Assembly: GCA_002943765.1 (NCBI GenBank)
Contig: PQWQ01000014.1
Coordinates: 186,001 to 250,000, forward strand
Direction: 5' to 3'
From: Psoroptes ovis
Taxonomy: Eukaryota > Arthropoda > Arachnida > Sarcoptiformes > Psoroptidae
Length of the DNA stretch: 64,000 bases
Made by a program: the position numbers and the translations under genes. Every line of letters begins with the position of its first letter. Position 1 is the stretch's first letter. Of the stretch, positions 12,201 through 25,700 are shown in pieces. Under the pieces are notes generated by a model, which saw only the letters and a program-made list of their open reading frames with translations, was not told the origin of the DNA and made no database searches.

Positions 12201-13029
12201 TGAATTCATTTACTTCATCTTTTATTTTTCACTATTTCAAACATACGAATGGTTGACAAACAAACCAGCAAAAATAATAAAAAATAATCACAGTAAAAAG
12301 CAGTAAATCTTTGATTCTTGACAAAAAAAGTCTGACTGGTTTCAGATTGTTCAGATGGTTCTGATTACTGTTTTTTTTTTGTCTTATTCCATTGTTTTAT
12401 TCCATTCGTCAGATTGTGAATTTAATTTAAAAAAGGAGAAAAATTCTGTACAATAAACGACTAAAGGAAGATGATTCAAAAAAAAAGTATAACAAAATAT
12501 CACAATTCAATGTTTCCCGAAAAAATGTCAAGTGATCCATGACTACTGGTTTCATTTATATTTTATTCTATTTTTTAGATTAAATTCAATTCTAAATAAT
12601 GAAACAAAAAAGCCAAAGAAAATTGCAAATCTAACTCATTAATCTTGATCTGTTTTTTTTCGGGGTTTGTAAAGCTAAACATAGACACATACAGTTACAC
12701 AAGAATGAATTGATTCAATTTCAAAAATTTCAATTTGTTTTTTGAAAAGGGAAATATTTCATTTCATTTCAAATAAATTTTTATTCTGTTCTGTGCTCAA
12801 TAAAAAATTAAATATTGATCAACATTGAAACAAACACACGGAATCAGATTTTGTAAAATGGAATTTTTTTTTCTTTTGAAAATTATTAATTGATTCAGTT
12901 TTCGAATAATAATAATATTAAACAATCATAACAATTTTGGCATTAACTATTAATTAAAATGTATGGTTTTCTGTAAATGCTTATGGCTTTTGAATAAAAA
13001 TTATTTAAATTTCCGCATTTCTATAATTA

Positions 13030-13791
13030 ATGCAACGAAAAAATATTAAGAAAAAGCCTGAAAATCATCATGAACAGCATCTTCAAATGCTGCATCAGCG
13101 ACAACAACAGCATATAAAACGATTCTATCAGATAATACGCAAAGATTTTGTTGATAATATTCTCAATCTTCATAGATTAATCGAAGAATTTGAGCAGAAC
13201 GATGTTTGGAATCATGAAAAATTAAATTTTGAACAGTGTTTAGATACAAAAGAACAAATAATTGAATATCGAAAATTATATTTATCAACCGTATCTAAAT
13301 TGACTGATGAACATTTTCTACTGCCAAATGGATATCAAAAATCCAATAAAAATCTTGATAAATATATTGAAATTCTATGTAAAGAATATGGAAAATTTTA
13401 TCGTATTTTGAATGAATTATATATTGTTATGAGATTATTAGTAGTTCGACAATCATTCGCTAATCGTGATACATTCATCTATAATTCATTAAATTATTTT
13501 TGCATTGAAATAAAACGATATACGAATGATTCAATTGAAAAATGTGCAACAATTCGTCAATTATTGCTCAAAAAACGTTCAAATCTAATTCGAAAATGTT
13601 ATCATTGTCCACAATTTCAAGATTTACAAACCATATTCAATTATTATGAACGACATCAATTTAGAAACGAAATTCATGAAAATTTACAAAAAATTTACCA
13701 TGGTTACCATTATATTTATGATTTATTAATCAAAAATGATAAAATTTTATTACCATTATTACAAAATTGTTATTATAATCGTTATCAATAA
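13030..13791 (+). CDS. Divergent PA28/REG-type proteasome activator-like protein, intronless
   Basis: One exon of 253 residues, mostly helical, Lys/Arg/His-rich. The family order of PA28 alpha/beta/gamma can be followed along it. An N-terminal helix (about residues 29-55) resembles the first PA28 helix. Next comes LPNGYQKSN (about 97-105), matching the conserved PNG-x-x-KSN block, then a helix in the place of the activation-loop region. The C-terminal part (KKRSNLIRKC, QDLQTIFNYYER, then YIYDLLIKN) matches the spacing of the conserved last two helices, ending near Y-x-x-x-YD-x-I-x-KN. PA28 rings cap the 20S proteasome and open its gate. Identity is low, and the 'activation loop' shows no recognisable family sequence, so activity is uncertain. 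Lack of introns where neighbouring genes have them suggests a retrocopy or fast-evolving paralogue. Confidence 0.55.
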   Translation: MQRKNIKKKPENHHEQHLQMLHQRQQQHIKRFYQIIRKDFVDNILNLHRLIEEFEQNDVWNHEKLNFEQCLDTKEQIIEYRKLYLSTVSKLTDEHFLLPNGYQKSNKNLDKYIEILCKEYGKFYRILNELYIVMRLLVVRQSFANRDTFIYNSLNYFCIEIKRYTNDSIEKCATIRQLLLKKRSNLIRKCYHCPQFQDLQTIFNYYERHQFRNEIHENLQKIYHGYHYIYDLLIKNDKILLPLLQNCYYNRYQ

Positions 13792-14931
13792 AAATGAATA
13801 ATGAATATTAATAATAATTTGAATAATAAACAGAGGAAAAAAATGATTAATTAATCAACTTTCTTCGAAAAAAAAACTTTTTCCATATTTTTTGTCTGGT
13901 ATTTGAAATTGAAATTAACCTAAAAATAACAATAAAAAATGATTAAGTCAATAAAAATTATTCAAATTTCAATTTTTTTTTTTCGTCTCTTTCGAATAAA
14001 TTGATATTTGTCAAAGTGGAAAAAAAGAAAAAGAAATAAATTGAAATTGAATCGAAACGATGAATTGAATTGAAATGAAAAAATTGATTTAGAAATTGAG
14101 CCATTAAAGAAACAAGAAAAAAAATTTGCCCTAAAATTTTAACAACAAAAACCAACCAGCTAAAAAGTTGATCACAATTACTCAATTACATTATTCTTTA
14201 TTATTATTATTATCATTATTTTATAAAGCAAAATCAATATAAATGATTTGCATTTTTCTCTTTTTACAAATTGTCTTTGATCATGCAAACTTGAGAGAGG
14301 ATGAAAAGTAAAGTAGAAAAGAAATGGCGCAGAAAATAAAATTTATTAAAATTTTAGAAGAAGAAAATTATCCAAAAACACCTTGAAATTTTATTCGAAT
14401 TGAATTGAATTTCCATTTTCGATCATAGAATAATAATTAAAAATGATAATAATATTTGGAAAATACCACCCAATAATCAAAAAAAAAATTTTCGATTATT
14501 AATTTTCGGTGTTTACGGTCCGAACATAGGTACGAACCCACACATAATACCCACACACACCGAGTATAATCAATTGATTTTGTTATATTTTCATTTAAAA
14601 TTTACGCCATTGTTTCATCTTTCCGATCATCACCGAAGATCTAATTACAGGTAACCACATAAGCACACACACACATATAATATTTTCAAGTGAAAAATAA
14701 TTACACGTAGAAAAAGTATATATATGAATGATATCACTATTATATTTTTGATTATAATCATTATTATCGTTTGCAACTGTTGAAAACAACAACAACTATC
14801 AGTTTCAACACCATTTGAATACAATTCATTTGATACCGATTTGTGTGACCAAAAGTAATGTGAAATATAAATGTGAAAAAATGTTACGTGACTAAAACAC
14901 TATTTTGTATTTAATACCGAATGATTGGTTG

Positions 14932-14951
14932 GTGTGTGTGTGTGTGTGTGT
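14932..14951. repeat. (GT)10 microsatellite
   Basis: A perfect GT dinucleotide run of ten units within the gene-poor region. Confidence 0.95.
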
Positions 14952-15175
14952 AGACAGCTGGATAAATTGAAAATTTTATTTTGAATGAAAATGAGAAAAT
15001 AGAGTGGAAAGTGAAAACCAATCATCATCAAAACAATTTTGGCTTTTTCAATACATGAAATGAAATATATTTTTTTTTTCGGTCAAACCATAAACAAAGA
15101 GGATTACGTGATTTTGATCCATTGATGATGATGATGATGATGGCTATGATGATTATGAATCCGTTTGTTGAAAAT

Positions 15176-15306
15176 TCATTCATTCATTCATTCATTTATT
15201 GATGATTATGATGATGATTATTATTTTTATTTAGAATGGATTGGTGGTAAAATTATTGTAGATATAATAATCGTAAACTCAATGAATGAATGAATGAATG
15301 AATGAA
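15176..15306. repeat. Inverted pair of tetranucleotide repeats (CATT)n ... (AATG)n
   Basis: A (CATT)n tract at about 15176-15196 is followed 85 bp later by an (AATG)n tract at 15281-15306. The two are reverse complements and could pair into a stem of about 20 bp. Confidence 0.8.
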
Positions 15307-18300
15307 GCGATTAAATTTTTATTTGAACCATTTTTTTCATTCATTTCATTTCAATTCAATGGATTTTATTTGAGTTTTATTTTTTTTTTATTTTTTAAAC
15401 TAGAAAATAATCGAAATGAAAAATATAGACAAAAAATTAAATCCTTGAATGGATCGTTTACCATTCAAGTGGTACCATGTATTGAGTATTATCTCTGTGT
15501 AATTCTCATAGCAAATTGTGATCAACGAAAAACCAAAAAAAAAAAAAAACCAATTCTCTTCAGTCATTCTGGGATACATATAAATAATAATGTACAATTA
15601 TTATAATGATATTATCATCAACGATTATCATTTAATGATTATTATCATTATCATTAATATTGCTATTATTATCATTGGTGGAATTATTATTGATTGTGAA
15701 TTCTAGGTTTTTAGTTTTAATGAAAATATTAAACAAAAATAAAAAACAGAATCATTACTATAATTAATGCTTTGTCGTTTTCAGCGAATTTCACATTTAT
15801 AAAATTGATCACCGATCAATCGGTAATTTTAATCAAAATTTATATGACCATTTTCGGCCATTTTTCTTTAGAATTTCCGATACAAATTGAATGGCCGTTT
15901 CTTGGTCCGCAAAAATTTTCTTGGTATTTTCTATTGGCGGCCCTAAAATTAAATCTATTTAATGTAATTCGATATCGCTTTTTTATTTATTCACTTTTTT
16001 ATTCATAATAATAAATAGAAAAGATGAAATATGTGTTATCTGATATCAATTTTTTTCGCCAATTAAGACTTGGAATAGAAATTTAAAATAAAATATGGAA
16101 AAATGTAACTTTTTCACTTTGCAACCAAAAGTGAACCAAACAAATGATTCTCTAATTAATAAGCATATCAACAGAAAGAAAAAAAAACATAAAAAACAAT
16201 CTGAATAACTAATGACAACGATACCATAAGCAAATGCGCGTGTTTATTTGTCATTAACAAAGGTTATTTACGCGATATCATTAATGTCAATTATTGGATA
16301 ATTTATACTGAAACATTCATCGGTGAAGCTTTTGTCAAACATTGGATACAATTTTTTTTTCTCCTGAATCCAAGCAAAATCGAAATTGAGTTTCATTCAT
16401 TTTCAAATAATTTTCAAACAAAGTTATACATAAATATATGCACAATTCATTTATAAATATAAATGATGAGGATTTAATGCAGCAAACATACATAACACAC
16501 CGACACACTTTGATGTACTAATGATGATGATGATGACGATGGTATTGACCAAACTTGATATAATAACGTTGATAATCGACAAATATAAGCACAGAAAAAA
16601 CTGAAAAACTAACTGATTATGTAAACATTAAATGGTTATATGATCGGAATGATACAGCAAATGATATTTGAAATTCTCATTGGTGGCGGAATAGTTTTCA
16701 TTTTTCAAATAACTTTCCAAGTTTGATTTTTAATTTATTTATTTGTTTATTTATTTTTGAAAATTTTTCATTCCATCATCAAAAATGAAAAAAAAATTGT
16801 ATTGATCAAGTCAAATAAATATTTATATAATTCGTATGAGTGAGTGCATGTAGACACAAATATTGAAATAAAAATTGATATAATTAAATTTTAATGATAT
16901 TTGTCAATACTAGCAAAGATAATTTCTTTTTGCTTGGACATTTTTTTTCGCTATTATTCAATGGTCAATGTTTCCAGTGTTTATTGGCAAATTAAAACTT
17001 TTGGCCGAAGAAAAAAAGTAGGGAAATGAAATGAAAAGAAGAAAATAACAGAAATTTCATAGAATAATAAATGCTAATACAATCAATCATTGGTAAATAA
17101 AAAGGAATCATTTGACCATATGGTTCTTGATCATTGAATTTTGAAATTATTATAATAATAATAATTGATAATTGATGAACCAATCAAAAATAAAAATCGA
17201 AAATAAAAGAAGAAAATTTGATCATGACTTTTTTATCATCATTTTTATTTATTTCACCAATGATGATAATTGAATCACAATTGAAAATTATGAAAATCAT
17301 TATAAACTCTGAATCATTTGCTTCAATATTCATTCATTGGCTGAAAATAATTTGTTTGACAATGAATGTGAATGTGTCAAAAAATGAAAAAAAACGAATT
17401 AAACACGTGTCGTCAACGAAATTTTATATCATTTTTACACTTGATTTAATCGAGATGTTTAGAAAAAAAAATATTTTTCGCTTTCAGATCTATCTATTCA
17501 TTCAAATATTTGATGTACCTGATATTGAATTACATTGAAAATTATTGGCGATGTAATTTGCCATACCATATGTCCAATGTTTTCGATACAAGTGCAAAAT
17601 TTTCAGGAAAAATTGAAAAATTTTCATAACATTAGAAAAAAACCGAAAATATCAACATTGATCAAAACAATGTTAGATAAACTCGAAATATGGAGTGAAA
17701 ATGAAAAGACTACCCGTGATCATTGATCATCAATCAAAAATAGAGGAAAAAAACATACAAACATTCATCCATTCTTCGGTTAAAAAAATAAAATAAACCG
17801 ACATGAAAATTAGAAAATAACTAAATAATAATAATAATATACTTGGAACATGTTGTCGTAGTAGACCAGAAGATTATAATGTCATAATAATTTTCGCCAA
17901 TTAATTTTCCATAATGTCTATATGTGTGTTCATAATTCAATGGAAAAAGTAATGTTAAAAAGATATAAACGAAATTGAAATAAATCTGTTCCCAATTTTA
18001 CTTTTTCGGTTGGTTCTTGTAATATGGTCAACGATACAAATTAATGTTTCTATTTTTTGATTTCGTTCAAAAATGAATCGTTTAACCGTAAATCATTATT
18101 TTACTATTTATTATATTTCCCAATATTATATTACTTAGTGTGTATCGTATTATCGATATATTGTTTATCACAGGTGTGAAAAAATTGGTTTTCTTTCTTT
18201 TATGATGATGGTTTAGATTTCATTTTATTATTTGCATTTTTTATCGGTGCAATTTCATCTTTTTCATTGAAATATATTGCGGCAAATCCCATTTGTATAA

Positions 18301-19800
18301 TCAATCTTTCGATGAGGACAAAATAGAAAAAATTATTTTTCAATTTGTTTGCTTGAAATATTCAAATTAAATCAAAATAAAATGAAATAAAAGCGAAAAA
18401 ATCCTATACGATTCATTGCTTTTGGATCAATTACACTTCATAATAATAATCAATGAAAGATGGAACAAATAAATGAAAAGAAACAAATTTGAATATCATC
18501 ATCATCACCACCATCAATGTTATTACATATTGATTACCTGTAATGTACACCATTAATAGAAAAGAAATTTAAATTCAAAACATTTTTCACTTTTCACTAA
18601 AAATATGTTAATCAATATCATTTAAAATATCAATATTTTATCCATTCAAGTTCAAAAGTTTTGAAGTATTTTACGAGAGTAAATTGAATCACAATTGAAT
18701 AATTTGAAAGAAGAAATTACATTTATTTAATATGGATAAGATTTCAATTCATTCATTCATTGATTCATTCATCCATCCAATCATCCATTTATTTATTTAT
18801 TCATTTCAAACCATTTCTTACCATTTAATGTTGCTGCTGTTGTTGTCCTGTGAAATTTAGATTTTGCTATTTTCTCCCGTTCAAATTATTATTGAAGTTA
18901 TTCAATTATTCAATGATTATTATTAATAGAATCAAACCAAAACAACAACAACAACAATGACAATTTCGATGACAATAAACAAACAATTACAACAATATTA
19001 TATGATTATTACATTTTGATCAAAATTGGATTTTAAAAATATCCAATGAATGTGATTGCTATTAATAGCCTCTGAAATATCATTCATTTTTTTATGCAAC
19101 ATTTTAATCGATTTAATGGTGGAGAACAACTTGAATCATTTGCTCGTATTTGTTTATTTGTTTATTTGTCGTTTGCATCGAACTATAATAATAATAATAA
19201 TAATGGAAATGAATATGATTTAATGATGATGAAAATGAATTTTTATTTAAATTCATTTATTTCAAATGTATTGATTATTAGATTTCAAGAGTGAATAATT
19301 ATTCATATAGATATATTTAATGAAATAAAATAAAACGACGACGACGACCAAAAAGCAAATAATAATCATATTAATAATAATAATATTCAATTTCAATTAC
19401 AATTTTGACAACAACAATGGTAAAACGATGATGATGATGATAATCACATTCAAAAATTTTATTTATTTTTATTTTTTTTTTGAATTTAATTTGAATTTTT
19501 TCTTTCAATGTATATCAATTTTTCAAAATGCTTGAGAAATGCAAACAAAAGCCGAATATTTCAATTTTCAGGTTTTTTTTTCACTAAACATATACCTTTT
19601 TGATGATTATACAACAATATGATCACCGTGTTGTTGTTTGTGTATGCTTTATTTGTTTCAAAATAATTTTCAATATTTTTCTTTTTCATTTCGCTTAAAT
19701 GGATTCGATAGCCATGGATCTGAATTCATGTTTATTTACAATGAGTGATATTGTTTGCATATTGAATGAATTTTTTTTTTCTGCAAACAACTGCATAAGT

Positions 19801-19860
19801 AACATTTTCAATCATTCAATATTTGAAATGTTACTAATGTTTGAATGATTGAAAAATGTT
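19801..19860. repeat. Imperfect inverted repeat, hairpin of miRNA-precursor size
   Basis: Arm 19801-19819 pairs with 19841-19860 along 19 base pairs with a single one-base bulge, leaving a 21-base loop. The size is that of a short pre-miRNA hairpin, but there is no evidence of expression and the arms are A/T-rich. Confidence 0.6.
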
Positions 19861-22680
19861 CAGGGAAAATAGGATTTTCGATTATATGTAAATCATTGTC
19901 GATTATAATACTTACGTTTAAAACATGCACACACACACAAACACGCGACATTGACAAAACCAAATAATGGCTTTGACCAGAAAATTTTTCGTTTCTCTCT
20001 CTCTCCTCTAAAACTAATGGTGTTCTGAAATAAATATAAATAATGAAAAATTGAAAAATGTGAAATTAATGATCAATAATACTACAATTGATTTAACCAT
20101 TGTTTAGATAATTTAAGCTCAGTACTCAACAAAAAATTTTTTTTTCGATTTCTTAGCTTTCTAAACCGATATTAGCACGCACAAATACATTAAACAATGT
20201 AATTCCAATTATTATTATTGAAGTCGTAATTCGCTCGATTTACCAATCTGCGGTAACAAAAAAAAAGTGAATGATCGGGTAAAATTTTTTATCGAATCAA
20301 ATCGAAATTGAAACGTTTCAATCATTGATCCGATTGAATCGGATTGTTCGAAGTGCAGATCAAGCAAAGAAAGCTTACAAAATCGCTTTGATTTCTTTAT
20401 TTCAAAGTAACGAATTTTCTCAAAATCAAATAAAACTGAAAATCAAATCAAAATCCAAATTCAAAGCAAAAGTGGTGATCGGGAAAAAATAACATCAAAA
20501 TTATTATGAAATTTTCTTTGAAAAAAATTCCATTATTTGACTCCGATTGATTCAATTGAATCGATTCAATCAAATGTTTGGATGTTTGTGGTTAGCTGTG
20601 TCTGCCAGGTTTGATTTTATTTTATTTTTTGCTATTATTATTATTTATCAATCAATAATAATGAAAATGTTTTTCTATTTACAATTTTCAATGTTTGTTT
20701 ATTTATTTGTTTAAATTTGACAACAAATAAATAAATAAAATGAAAAAAAAAATTGAATCAAAATCAAATCAAATCAAAAAATAAATTGAAATTTCAATTT
20801 TTTTCAAATTTTTTTAAATTTAAATTTTCAATTCATATCTTTAAATTGATTCATGGTGAATTTGCAAGATGAAAAAATACACGAAAAAATAGAAATTCAA
20901 ATTAAACAAGAAAAAATAAATAAAAAAATTGTCAAATAATGACGACATTCTAACGATTGACAATTGTCAATCGACTATAGGCAACAACCAACCACCAACA
21001 ACAACAACCGTCGGGCAAACAATGAAAAAAAAAATTAACAAATATTCTACCGATGTGGTTTCGAAAATCATCTTTTCAAACAAAATAATAGAAATTCATT
21101 GAACATATTTGAATAATTTCAACATAAATAGGCGTATAAATGAATAGATAGATGACAAAATTTGAAAAAATTCCGAGAATAAAAAACTAATTTGATTGAA
21201 TCAAAATTTCTTCAGGGCAAAATACACGAATATTAATTTTTTCGTTTACAAAAACCATCATACGTTTCACAATTGGTGAATTGTTGATTTTGATCATTCA
21301 TTGAATTAAATTGAATTGGATTTACATGTTTAATATTTGTGATTTTATAATTGGTTATTTGATGATGATATTATGTTATTATCATTATTATCGATGTAAT
21401 TTTTGAATCGATGTAATTGTTGATGATGATGATGATGATGGCAAAAATGTAAACAATCCCAAAATCAAATAAATTTAATTGAATTCTTTTGCTCTTGTGA
21501 ATCGATTATTATCATTATTGTTTATTCTGGAATGAAACGGTTCAATGAATTTCAAGTTTCGTATCGTTTCTGTGTTTTTTTTTCGGGTAACAGAGAATTA
21601 TTCAAGGTATTAGCTGAATAAAGTTAAAATGGTAACCAAAAACTAAATGAAATATACACACGTTGGACAAATACAATGGACGAAAAAAAGAAAAATTGAA
21701 ATTTTCAAGTCAAAAATTCTGCTGAAGCGTATTTTATTGAAAACGTTATTAAAAATTGACCAATTCATGGTCATCATCATATAATATAATGCAAAGAATC
21801 GAAATATTTTGCAATCCTTTTGGTACAATATCAATTTTTCCTTTGTAATATTTGTATTTGAATACCCGATGGACTCTCATAATAATAATAATGTTGATGT
21901 CGGTGTTGACAGATGATCATTTTCAATAACGACGGTTGTTCAAAACTGAATTAATGTGGATAGCTTTGAACAAAAAATTGGTCATTTTGAAACAGAAAAA
22001 TGACATTCAAAACAAATAAATAAATAAATGAAATGATATTAATTTTAATAATGATGTTCATAACTGGTATTGTGCACCGCATTTTCTATCCTTTTTTTTT
22101 TCTCAATAAATACAATAGAATTATCGATTGAATAAAAATTTGGAAATTTCCATTTTTTCTCCATTTTTCCAATCTTTATTCGTATTCATTTGATCAATTT
22201 GTAAAATATGGTTCGAAAAAAAAATAATTTCATTTGTTTGTTTGCACATTTGTTAGTAGTACCCCATTGATAGTGTGGACAATAGACAACAATTGGTCTT
22301 TTAACAAGATAATTTATGAATCAAAAATTGTTATTTTTGTTAAAAATTATGACCATTAAAGGGTTACCAAATTTTTCTTCTTTCTTCTTCAGAAAATATT
22401 CAAATAAACAAAAGCGATAGAGAGAGGGTATATGTCGTGTAACGATACCACGACGAATTATGTAATCAAAACAAAAAAACGAAATCTGGATAGTTTGTTG
22501 ATGATTAGATAATTTTGAAATCTTTATTACTGAAATTAAAATTAACAGATTAACATTAATGTGATTAACAAAAAATAAATATTTACATTTTTTAAGGTAT
22601 TAGGGATTCTGATAATTTTAACCAAAATTCAAACAAAAATTAACAATCAAAAAAACATAACGTACAAAAACATTAAACTA

Positions 22681-22775
22681 CAACGGCCAAACGTTTCAGC
22701 TCCACAGCGCACAAAACTATACCACCAATGCGCAGGCAACGACACCAAATCTAGCGAAACGCGCCATCGCGCGAC
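22681..22775. promoter_or_regulatory. G+C- and CpG-rich spot, candidate transcription start region
   Basis: About 95 bp of clearly higher G+C with many CpG dinucleotides, ending in ACGCGCCATCGCGCGAC (22759-22775), which includes the GCCATC core seen upstream of other genes here. It is followed by CAG/GTATAA, which could act as a splice donor. It may be a distal first exon or promoter of the SKOR gene 4.2 kb downstream; this is inference. Confidence 0.3.
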
Positions 22776-25700
22776 AGGTATAATTTACTGGTATTGGTCA
22801 ATTAATCAAGCCAATTATGACTCGTTTTTTTCTCCGTTAAAAAGCTCAAAAGTCAAGTATAATTTGTTCAATAACTTGAATTTCAATATGAAAAATTGAA
22901 GATCAGTAAACAAAATTATAATGAAAAAAAAATCATTTCAAATAATAAAGACATCATTATCTGGATCATTGTTATATTCGTTTTCGGTGATCATTAATAT
23001 TGTTTGAACGATAAGATTTTGATCAAACATACACACACCATCATGAACAGTAACAAAAATTTCTAACTAAACAGTCAACAATGGTAATACAACAAAAGAG
23101 AACAATGAACAAAGTAGAAAATGTTTTCAATTGACAAATTGACAAACTTTAATCCGATTATTATCCGAATAATAATCATTAACGGTGCAACATCGACAAC
23201 AACAGCAAAAAAATCGTAGTCAATAAGCGAACAATTCATTTCAATTCAATTCAAAATTGAAATTTAGATTCGAATAATAAATTATATCGACGAAACATGA
23301 AAGAAAAAAAATAACGATTTGCAATTAATAATAAATTGAATTATTATTTAAAATAGTCAAATTGTCAATGAGAGAGAGAATCCGAATGAGAATCACATTG
23401 AATATGATGAAAATTGATAAAAGAAATGCTTCCATTCAATTCAATTCTCAAATCAGAATCGCATTGAATAGAATTACTTTCGAAAAATAAATATCGATTT
23501 TGATTACATTATCATCATCATCATCATCATCATTATTCTTCTTATTATTTGAATTTTAATTAATTAAAAAAAAATACTATATTTACATTTTGAACACATT
23601 TTTTATTGAAAAATAATTGAAGAAGCAAATAGAAAAAAAAGGAAAAAAAAACTTTACATTTTCATCATCTTTTCATTCTATTTTACATTATGTTATACCA
23701 AAGAATTTGATATTGCTATTCATTTACAAATAATAATATATAAATAATTTTCAGATAAAAATCATTGATGGAAAAAATCAAAAGAATTTATTATTAACAT
23801 TAACATTATCATTAGATGTATATTTACACTCTTGAATAGACACACACGCACACACACACGCACATGCAGATAGAAAATCCAGGGTGAAAATTGGAGTTGA
23901 AAATGAATTAATTTATTTTTTGTTCCAATATACTTTACTTTTATTTGATGAAATAGAAAAAAAATAAAATAAAATAAAAATTCAATCAATGAATATATAA
24001 TAAAAATGTTGAAAATGTGAAAATTACCAATTATATATTATAATATGAAATGAATACAGTTATTCTGTATTACAAATCTACGACCATAATGTTTACCTTG
24101 TGTGTCAATTGAATTTTTTTTTATTTTTGTTGACATTCATTACACAATAATGATTATGTAATTTAAAGTAAAAAAAAACTTTTTTCGAGTCATTCAAATT
24201 TGTTTAATGTTTTCTTCAATCTATCTATCATTCAATATGCTTGAAATTCACAATTTAATTTAATTTTTATTCATACAAAAATGAATACATTGATCAAAGA
24301 CTCTGTGTACATATAAAGTAATTTACCGATTGATTGATTTAGTAAATGGTGAAAATGATAGGAAAAATAAAATAAAATTAAAAGTAAATAGAATAAACAA
24401 AATGAAAAGAATATATTTTCAAAAAGTAAATGATTGAACTTGTTTATGTTGAATTAATCAAGTAAATGGGAAGCAAACGATGGTGAAATTAATTTAAATT
24501 TTTTTCTACAAAAAAAAAAATTAATGAATAAACAAATTTTAATTATCATCATCATCATCCATTTTTAAATCTTATTTAATAAAAACAAATGTTGAAAATT
24601 AATATAAAGATTTCATGGATTTATTATTGATTTAATTTGTTTAATAACATGTTTTAATGCTTTATTAATTTATTTATAATGTTATTTCTTCAATACTCTA
24701 TGTGTAAGCAAGCAAGCCATTGGTCACTATTAGGAACAATATATTTTTTCGTTAACGATCATCATACACTCAAACACTCACATTCAATACATTCATTAAA
24801 CATTTCAATTCATTCATCCATAACGGATTCTCTAAATTTTAATGATTAGTATTATCATTATTATTATATCTATTAATATCATTTATTTTTATAAGTATTT
24901 ATTTGACCATTAGAAACATTATTGACCATTCGATATATTAAATGTTTTCAAATATGTGATCATATTATTTGATGAAAAAGCAAAACAAAAAACAATGAAC
25001 ATTTAAACATTAAGCACACACACACACAAATATACACTCATGTTATATGATTACCTTTCTTCATTTCAATTAAGTTTAAATGGAAAAAATATACGAAACG
25101 AAAAAATCCGTTTCTCTAGTGATTTTATACTTGTAATGATTGTGATTAATTAAGTTGAAATGAAATTATTATTTTTTTTTTCGTTTCTCCAAAAAAATAA
25201 AATTAAAAATTCTACCATCTTTGATTATTATTACAATTACAATTATCATTGCTATTATTATTATTATTATAATCAGTATAATCGAGCAAAAAATACCGAA
25301 TCATAATAATAATTATGTTATCAATGATGATGATGATGATCATGATAATTCGGCGCAATTGCTTCATAATTTCAAATATGTTTATTTATTTTCAAATGAT
25401 CCTTCTTCTTTTTCTTCTTCATTATCGATGGTTGATTATGGTCTTGGTCGCCATTTGTTTGTGGCAATATTTTGATAATTTTTTCCGAATGTCCGGTTCA
25501 ACCCATCCAACATTGGAACCAACACCACTTTGGATCCATTTGATCCAATAATATTCATTGACATTTTTTTCAAAGGCGGTCCTGAATGGAACAGAAAAAT
25601 ATAAATAAAAATAAAAAAAATGAAAGCATTAAATTTTCAAAGCATTGTTATTATATATTGGTACTTGTTCGTTGATGATGGTGGTGAAACGCTGAATGGA

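Larger units (their letters stand above)
8364..13029. other. 4.7-kb noncoding region between divergent genes
   Basis: No gene is supported by codon pattern or recognisable protein similarity. Short open frames on both strands look like chance products of A/T-rich DNA. Present are ATT runs near 8520, CA-rich tracts (9600-9850), GAT runs near 11050 and many poly-T tracts. The stretch 8940-9230 is less A/T-biased, carries an imperfect 16-base direct repeat (8966-8981 and 9091-9106, one mismatch) and a 45-codon frame listed separately. Upstream regulatory sequence of the SUMO-like gene (-) presumably lies at its left end. Confidence 0.6.
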
